Assembly: GCF_932526225.1 (NCBI RefSeq)
Contig: NC_064034.1
Coordinates: forward strand, 7,178,001 to 7,242,000
Source: Nematostella vectensis
Lineage: Eukaryota > Cnidaria > Anthozoa > Actiniaria > Edwardsiidae
Direction of reading: 5' to 3'
DNA: 64,000 nt
Position numbers and translations under genes: made by a program. Of this stretch, positions 55,890-64,000 are shown piece after piece. The first letter of the stretch is position 1. The number at the start of each line of letters is the position of its first letter. The notes beneath the pieces are model-generated. The model was given only the letters and a program-made list of their open reading frames with translations, had not been told where the DNA came from and did not search any database.

Positions 55890-58800
55890 ATCAACTCCAA
55901 CTTTCATCCACCCCTTGCTACATCATGTCCAGCTTACAACCCCCCTTGCTACATCCAGTCCAACCGACAACCACCTCTTACCACATCCAGTCCAACTTAT
56001 AGCCACCCCATACTACTTACATTCCAACCAAGGTGTAATGGTATAAAATTGCACCACCCCATATTAATCCAGTCCAACTCCTCACATCCACCCCTTACTA
56101 ATCCAGTCCAACTCCACATCCATTCCTTACTAATCCAGTCCAACTCCTCACATCCACCCCTTACTAATCCAGTCCAACTCCTCACATCCACCCCACACTA
56201 ATCCAGTCCAACTCCTCACATCCATCCCTTCTAATCCAGTCCAACTCCTCACATCCACCCCTTACTTATCCAGTCCAACTCCTCACATCCATCCCTTACT
56301 AATCCAGTCCAACTCTTCACATCCACCCCTTACTAATCCACTCCAACTCTTCACATCCATCCCTTTCAAATCCAGTCCAACTCCTCACATCCATCCCTTA
56401 CTAATCCAGTCCAACTCCTCACATCCATCCCTTACTAATCCAGTCCAACTCTTCACATCCACCCCTTACTTATCCAGTCCAACGCCTCACATCCACCCCT
56501 TACTAATCCAGTCCAACTCCTTACATCCACCCCTTACTAATCCAGTCCAACGCCTCATATCCACCCCTTACTTATCCAGTCCAACTCCTCACATCCACTT
56601 CTTACCAATCCAGTCCAACTCCTCACATCCACTTCTTACTAATCCAGTCCAACTCCTCACATCCACCCCTTAATAATCCAGTCCAACCCCTCACATCCAT
56701 CCCTTACTAATCCAGTCCAACTCTTCACATCCACCCCTTACTAATCCAGTCCAACTCCTCACATCCACCCCTTACTAATCCAGTCAAACTCCTCACATCC
56801 ACCCCTTACTAATCCAGTCCAACTCCTCACATCCACCCCTTACTTATCCAGTCCAACCCCTCACATCCATCCCTTTCTAATCCAGTCCAACTCCTCACAT
56901 CCACTTCTTACTAATCCAGTCCAACTCCTCAAATCCACCTCTTAATAATCCAGTCCAACTCCTCACATCCACTTCTTACTAATCCAGTCCAACTCCTCAC
57001 ATCCACCCTTAATAATCCAGTCCAACTCCTCACATCCATCCCTTACTAATCCAGTCCAACTCTTCACATCCACCCCTTACTTATCCAGTCCAACGCCTCA
57101 CATCCACCCCTTACTTATCCAGTCCAACTCCTCACATCCACTTCTTACTAATCCAGTCCAACTCCTCACATCCACCTCTAAATAATCCAGTCCAACTCCT
57201 CACATCCATCCCTTACTAATCCAGTCCAACTCTTCACATCCACCCCTTACTAATCCAGTCCAACTCCTCACATCCACCCCTTACTTATCCAGTCCAACTC
57301 CTCACATCCATCCCTTTCTAATCCAGTCCAACTCCTCACATCCACCCCTTACTTATCTAGTCCAACTCTTCACATCCACCCCTTTCTAATCCAGTCCAAC
57401 TTCTCACATACACCCCTTACTTATCCAGTCCAACTCCTCACATCCACCCCTTACTAATCCACTCCAAATCCTCACATCCACTTCTTACTAATCCAGTCCA
57501 ACTCCTCACATCCACCCCTTACTTATCCAGTCCAACTCCTCACATCCACCCCTTACTAATCCACTCCAACTTCTCACATCCACTTCTTACTAATCCAGTC
57601 CAACTCCTCAAATCCATCCCTTTCTAATCCAGTCCAACGCCTCACATCCATCCCTTACTAATCCAGTCCAACTCCTCACATCCACCCCTTACTAATCCAC
57701 TCCAACTCCTCACATCTACCCCTTACTAATCCAGTCCAACTCCTCACATCCACCCCTTACTAATCCACTCCAACTCCTCACATCCACCCCTTTCTAATTC
57801 AGTCCAACTCCTCACATCCATCCCTTACTTATCCAGTCCAACTCTGCACATCCACCCCTTACTAATCCACTCCAACTCCTCACATCCACTTCTTACTAAT
57901 CCAGTCCAACTCCTCACATCTACCCCTTACTAATCCAGTCCAACTCCTCACATCCACCCCTTACTAATCCACTCCAACTCCTTACATCTACCCCTTACTA
58001 ATCCACTCCAACTCCTCACATCCACCCCTTTCTAATCCAGTCCAACTCCTCACATCCACCCCTTACTAATTCAGTCCAACTCCTCACATCCACCCCTTAC
58101 TTATCCAGTCCAACTCCTCACATCCACCCCTTACTAATCCAGTCCAACTCCTCACATCCATCCCTTTCTAATCCAGTCCAACGCCTCACATCCACCCCTT
58201 ACTAATCCAGTCCAACTCCTCACATCTACCCCTTACTAATCCAGTCCAACTCCTCACATCCACCCCTTACTAATCCAGTCCAACTCCTCACATCCACCCC
58301 TTACTAATCCAGTCCACCTCCTCACATCTACCCCTTACTAATCCAGTCCAACTCCTCACATCCACCCCTTACTAATCCACTCCAACTCCTCACATCCACC
58401 CCTTTCTAATCCAGTCCAACTCCTCACATCCACCCCTTACTAATTCAGTCCAACTCCTCACATCCACCCCTTACTTATCCAGTCCAACTCCTCACATCCA
58501 CCCCTTACTAATCCAGTCCAACTCCTCACATCCATCCCTTTCTAATCCAGTCCAACTCCTCACATCTACCCCTTACTAATCCAGTCCAACTCCTCACATC
58601 CACTTCTTACTAATCCAGTCCAACTCCTCACATCTACCCCTTACTAATCCAGTCCAACTCTTCCCATCCACCCCTTACTAATCCAGTCCAACTCCTCACA
58701 TCTACCCCTTACTAATCCAGTCCAACTCCTCACATCCACCCCTTACTAATCCAGTCCAACTCCTCACATCTACCCCTTACTAATCCAGTCCAACTCCTCA

Positions 58801-61800
58801 CATCCACTTCTTACTAATCCAGTCCAACTCCTCACATCTACCCCTTACTAATCCAGTCCAACTCTTCCCATCCACCCCTTACTAATCCAGTCCAACTCCT
58901 CACATCCACCCCTTACTAATCCACTCCAACTCCTTACATCTACCCCTTAATAATCCACTCCAACTCCTCACATCCATCCCTTCTAATCCAGTCCAACTCC
59001 TCACATCCACCCCTTACTTATCCAGTCCAACTCCTCACATCCATCCCTTACTAATCCACTCCAACTCCTCACATCCACCCCTTTCTGATCCAGTCTAACT
59101 CCTTACATCCACCCCTTTCTAATCCAGTCCAACTCCTCACATCCACCCCTTACTAATTCAGTCCAACCCCTCACATCCACCCCTTACTTATCCAGTCCAA
59201 CTCCTCACATCCATCCCCTTCTAATCCAGTCCAACTCCTCACATCCATCCCTTACTAATGCAGTCCAACTCCTCACATCCATCCCTTAATAATCCAGTCC
59301 AACTCCTCACACCCACCCCATGCTAATCCAGTCAAATTCCTCACATCCACCCCTTATTAATAGTCCCTTATCCTCTCCCTGAGCCGTTACACAGGCTATA
59401 ATCAGTCTAACTCTCCACATCCACCCCTTACTAATCCAGTTTAACTCCTCACATCACCCCTTTCTAATTCAGTCTAACTCCTCACATCCATCCCTTACTT
59501 ATCCAGTCCAACTCCTCACATCCACCCCTTACTAATCCACTCCAACTCCTCACATCCACCCCTTACTAATCCACTCCAACTCCTCACATCTACCCCTTAC
59601 TAATCCAGTCCAACTCCTCACATCCACCCCTTACTAATCCACTCCAACTCCTCACATCCACCCCTTTCTAATTCAGTCCAACTCCTCACATCACCCCTTT
59701 CTAATTCAGTCCAACTCCTCACATCCATCCCTTACTTATCCAGTCCAACTCCTCACATCCACCCCTTACTAATCCACTCCAACTCCTCACATCCACTTCT
59801 TACTAATCCAGTCCAACTCCTCACATCTACCCCTTACTAATCCAGTCCAACTCCTCACATCCACCCTTTACTAATCCAATCCAACTCCTTACATCTACCC
59901 CTTACTAATATACTCCAACTCCTCACATCCACCCCTTTCTAATCCAGTCCAACTCCTCACATCCACCCCTTACTAATTCAGTCCAACTCCTCACATCCGC
60001 CCCTTACTTATCCAGTCCAACTCCTCACATCCATCCCTTTCTAATCCAGTCCAACGCCTCACATCCACCCCTTACTAATCCAGTCCAACTCCTCACATCT
60101 ACCCCTTACTAATCCAGTCCAACTACTCACATCCACCCCTTACTAATCCAGTCCAACTCCTCACATCCACCCCTTACTAATCCAGTCCAACTCCTCACAT
60201 CTACCCCTTACTAATCCAGTCCAACTCTTCACATCCACCCCTTACTAATCCAGTCCAACTCCTCACATCTACCCCTTACTAATCCAGTCCAGCTCCTCAC
60301 ATCCATCGCTTACTAATCCACTCCAACTCCTCACATCCACCCCTAACTAATCCACTCCAACTACTCACATCCATCCATTACTAATCCAGTCCAACTCCTC
60401 ACATCCACTTCTTACTAATCCAGTCCAACTCCTCACATCTACCCCTTACTAATCCAGTCCAACTCTTCCCATCCACCCCTTACTAATCCAGTCCAACTCC
60501 TCACATCCACCCCTTACTAATCCACTCCAACTCCTTACATCTACCCCTTAATAATCCACTCCAACTCCTCACATCCATCCCTTCTAATCCAGTCCAACTC
60601 CTCACATCCACCCCTTACTTATCCAGTCCAACTCCTCACATCCATCCCTTACTAATCCATTCCAACTCCTCACATCCACCCCTTTCTGATCCAGTCTAAC
60701 TCCTTACATCCACCCCTTAATAATCCAGTCCAACCCCTCACATCCATCCCTTACTAATCCAGTCCAACTCTTCACATCCACCCCTTACTAATCCAGTCCA
60801 ACTCCTCACATCCACCCCTTACTAATCCAGTCCAACTACTCACATCCACCCCTTACTAATCCAGTCCAACTCCTCACATCCACCCCTTACTAATCCAGTC
60901 CAACTCCTCACATCTACCCCTTACTAATCCAGTCCAACTCTTCACATCCACCCCTTACTAATCCAGTCCAACTCCTCACATCTACCCCTTACTAATCCAG
61001 TCCAGCTCCTCACATCCATCGCTTACTAATCCACTCCAACTCCTCACATCCACCCCTAACTAATCCACTCCAACTACTCACATCCATCCATTACTAATCC
61101 AGTCCAACTCCTCACATCCACTTCTTACTAATCCAGTCCAACTCCTCACATCTACCCCTTACTAATCCAGTCCAACTCTTCCCATCCACCCCTTACTAAT
61201 CCAGTCCAACTCCTCACATCCACCCCTTACTAATCCACTCCAACTCCTTACATCTACCCCTTAATAATCCACTCCAACTCCTCACATCCATCCCTTCTAA
61301 TCCAGTCCAACTCCTCACATCCACCCCTTACTTATCCAGTCCAACTCCTCACATCCATCCCTTACTAATCCATTCCAACTCCTCACATCCACCCCTTTCT
61401 GATCCAGTCTAACTCCTTACATCCACCCCTTAATAATCCAGTCCAACCCCTCACATCCATCCCTTACTAATCCAGTCCAACTCTTCACATCCACCCCTTA
61501 CTAATCCAGTCCAACTCCTCACATCCACCCCTTACTAATCCAGTCAAACTCCTCACATCCACCCCTTACTAATCCAGTCCAACTCCTCACATCCACCCCT
61601 TACTTATCCAGTCCAACCCCTCACATCCATCCCTTTCTAATCCAGTCCAACTCCTCACATCCACTTCTTACTAATCCATACCAACTCCTCACATCCACCT
61701 CTTAATAATCCAGTCCAACTCCTCACATCCACTTCTTACTAATCCAGTCCAACTCCTCACATCCACCCTTAATAATCCAGTCCAACTCCTCACATCCATC

Positions 61801-64000
61801 CCTTACTAATCCAGTCCAACTCTTCACATCCACCCCTTACTTATCCAGTCCAACGCCTCACATCCACCCCTTACTTATCCAGTCCAACTCCTCACATCCA
61901 CTTCTTACTAATCCAGTCCAACTCCTCACATCCACCTCTTAATAATCCAGTCCAACTCCTCACATCCATCCCTTACTAATCCAGTCCAACTCTTCACATC
62001 CACCCCTTACTAATCCAGTCCAACTCCTCACATCCACCCCTTACTTATCCAGTCCAACTCCTCACATCCATCCCTTTCTAATCCAGTCCAACTCCTCACA
62101 TCCACCCCTTACTTATCTAGTCCAACTCTTCACATCCACCCCTTTCTAATCCAGTCCAACTCCTCACATCCACCCCTTACTTATCCAGTCCAACTCCTCA
62201 CATCCACCCCTTACTAATCCACTCCAACTCCTCACATCCACTTCTTACTAATCCAGTCCAACTCCTCACATCCACCCCTTACTTATCCAGTCCAACTCCT
62301 CACATCCACCCCTTACTAATCCACTCCAACTTCTCACATCCACTTCTTACTAATCCAGTCCAACTCCTCAAATCCATCCCTTTCTAATCCAGTCCAACGC
62401 CTCACATCCATCCCTTACTAATCCAGTCCAACTCCTCACATCCACCCCTTACTAATCCACTCCAACTCCTCACATCTACCCCTTACTAATCCAGTCCAAC
62501 TCCTCACATCCACCCCTTACTAATCCACTCCAACTCCTCACATCCACCCCTTTCTAATTCAGTCCAACTCCTCACATCACCCCTTTCTAATTCAGTCCAA
62601 CTCCTCACATCCATCCCTTACTTATCCAGTCCAACTCCGCACATCCACCCCTTACTAATCCACTCCAACTCCTCACATCCACTTCTTACTAATCCAGTCC
62701 AACTCCTCACATCTACCCCTTACTAATCCAGTCCAACTCCTCACATCCACCCCTTACTAATCCACTCCAACTCCTTACATCTACCCCTTACTAATCCACT
62801 CCAACTCCTCACATCCACCCCTTTCTAATCCATTCCAACTCCTCACATCCACCCCTTACTAATTCAGTCCAACTCCTCACATCCACCCCTTACTTATCCA
62901 GTCCAACTCCTCACATCCACCCCTTACTAATCCAGTCCAACTCCTCACATCCATCCCTTTCTAATCCAGTCCAACGCCTCACATCCACCCCTTACTAATC
63001 CAGTCCAACTCCTCACATCTACCCCTTACTAATCCAGTCCAACTCCTCACATCCACCCCTTACTAATCCAGTCCAACTCCTCACATCCACCCCTTACTAA
63101 TCCAGTCCAACTCCTCACATCTACCCCTTACTAATCCAGTCCAACTCCTCACATCCACCCCTTACTAATCCAGTCCAACTCCTCACATCTACCCCTTACT
63201 AATCCAGTCCAACTCCTCACATCCACTTCTTACTAATCCAGTCCAACTCCTCACATCTACCCCTTACTAATCCAGTCCAACTCTTCCCATCCACCCCTTA
63301 CTAATCCAGTCCAACTCCTCACATCCACCCCTTACTAATCCACTCCAACTCCTTACATCTACCCCTTAATAATTCACTCCAACTCCTCACATCCATCCCT
63401 TCTAATCCAGTCCAACTCCTCACATCCACCCCTTACTTATCCAGTCCAACTCCTCACATCCATCCCTTACTAATCCACTCCAACTCCTCACATCCACCCC
63501 TTTCTGATCCAGTCTAACTCCTTACATCCACCCCTTTCTAATCCAGTCCAACTCCTCACATCCACCCCTTACTAATTCAGTCCAACCCCTCACATCCACC
63601 CCTTACTTATCCAGTCCAACTCCTCACATCCATCCCCTTCTAATCCAGTCCAACTCCTCACATCCATCCCTTACTAATGCAGTCCAACTCCTCACATCCA
63701 TCCCTTAATAATCCAGTCCAACTCCTCACACCCACCCCTTGCTAATCCAGTCAAATTCCTCACATCCACCCCTTATTAATAGTCCCTTATCCTCTCCCTG
63801 AGCCGTTACACAGGCTATAATCAGTCTAACTCTCCACATCCACCCCTTACTAATCCAGTTTAACTCCTCACATCACCCCTTTCTAATTCAGTCTAACTCC
63901 TCACATCCATCCCTTACTTATCCAGTCCAACTCCTCACATCCACCCCTTACTAATCCACTCCAACTCCTCACATCCACCCCTTACTAATCCACTCCAACT
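55890..64000. repeat. 34-bp satellite array, open at the window end
   Basis: About 8.1 kb of a 34-base unit (TTACTAATCCAGTCCAACTC, then CTCACATCCACCCC) gives roughly 240 copies. The first about 150 bases are more divergent. The plus strand has G almost only once per unit, a strong strand asymmetry. A non-repeat insert (CTCTCCCTGAGCCGTTACAC) occurs at about 59375 and again about 63794. Together with matching surroundings it shows a higher-order period near 4,419 bases (130 units). A shorter duplication of about 713 bases occurs at 60.3/61.0 kb. The right end lies beyond the window. Confidence 0.97.

Noticed and set aside
55890-64000. CRISPR array (regular short repeats)
   Set aside because: There are no unique spacers; the 34-bp unit is contiguous satellite DNA in a eukaryotic context.

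Overview
The window looks like nuclear DNA of an invertebrate animal, most likely an anthozoan cnidarian (sea anemone or coral). The reasons are intron-rich, GT-AG spliced genes with animal-type modules (SRCR, calcium-binding EGF, trypsin, kinesin-13, epoxide hydrolase, rhodopsin-class receptor), roughly 40% GC, and many short terminal-inverted-repeat elements, BEL/Pao debris and homopolymer, micro- and minisatellite runs. The species is an inference. There is no bacterial or organellar gene content.

Layout. 1-2.2 kb: AT-rich repeats, then a TATA box ahead of two small single-exon ORFs. 3.2-4.0 kb: a MULE-like element with 79-bp inverted ends. 4.47-10.45 kb: a decayed BEL/Pao LTR retrotransposon on the minus strand. 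It has a 5-bp target duplication, an expanded tandem repeat inside the integrase, a deletion that fuses the 5' LTR to mid-gag, and a nested DNA element with an 8-bp target duplication. 11.7-12.3 kb: a single-exon PH-domain gene. 13.7-15.2 kb: a 15-bp minisatellite. 15.5-28.3 kb, minus strand: a 19-exon secreted gene (signal peptide, three SRCR domains, EGF, seven SRCR domains, trypsin-like protease). 30.7-41.0 kb, plus strand: an 11-exon EPHX3/4-type epoxide hydrolase. Its introns hold a frameshifted 7TM receptor, a LINE fragment, MITEs and a 67-bp-arm palindrome carrying a hammerhead-ribozyme core. 43.3-54.0 kb, plus strand: a 27-exon kinesin-13. 55.9-64.0 kb: a 34-bp satellite that runs off the window, with a 4.4-kb higher-order period.

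The three spliced genes were reconstructed exon by exon. Reading phase closes for each: 1,559, 356 and 711 residues. The SRCR and hydrolase genes are divergent across about 2.4 kb. The hydrolase and kinesin are tandem. No functional pathway linking them is evident.

The most unusual pattern is that at least eight tandem duplications or minisatellites in the three unrelated genes are anchored on an exon edge and repeat a splice donor or acceptor with some adjoining coding sequence. The clearest is SRCR domain 7. There a 57-bp (19-codon) unit carrying the exon end and donor is repeated about 14 times in frame, so alternative donor use could lengthen the domain in 19-residue steps. A second strong signal is the hammerhead core at 35.36-35.41 kb, probably from a Penelope-like element.
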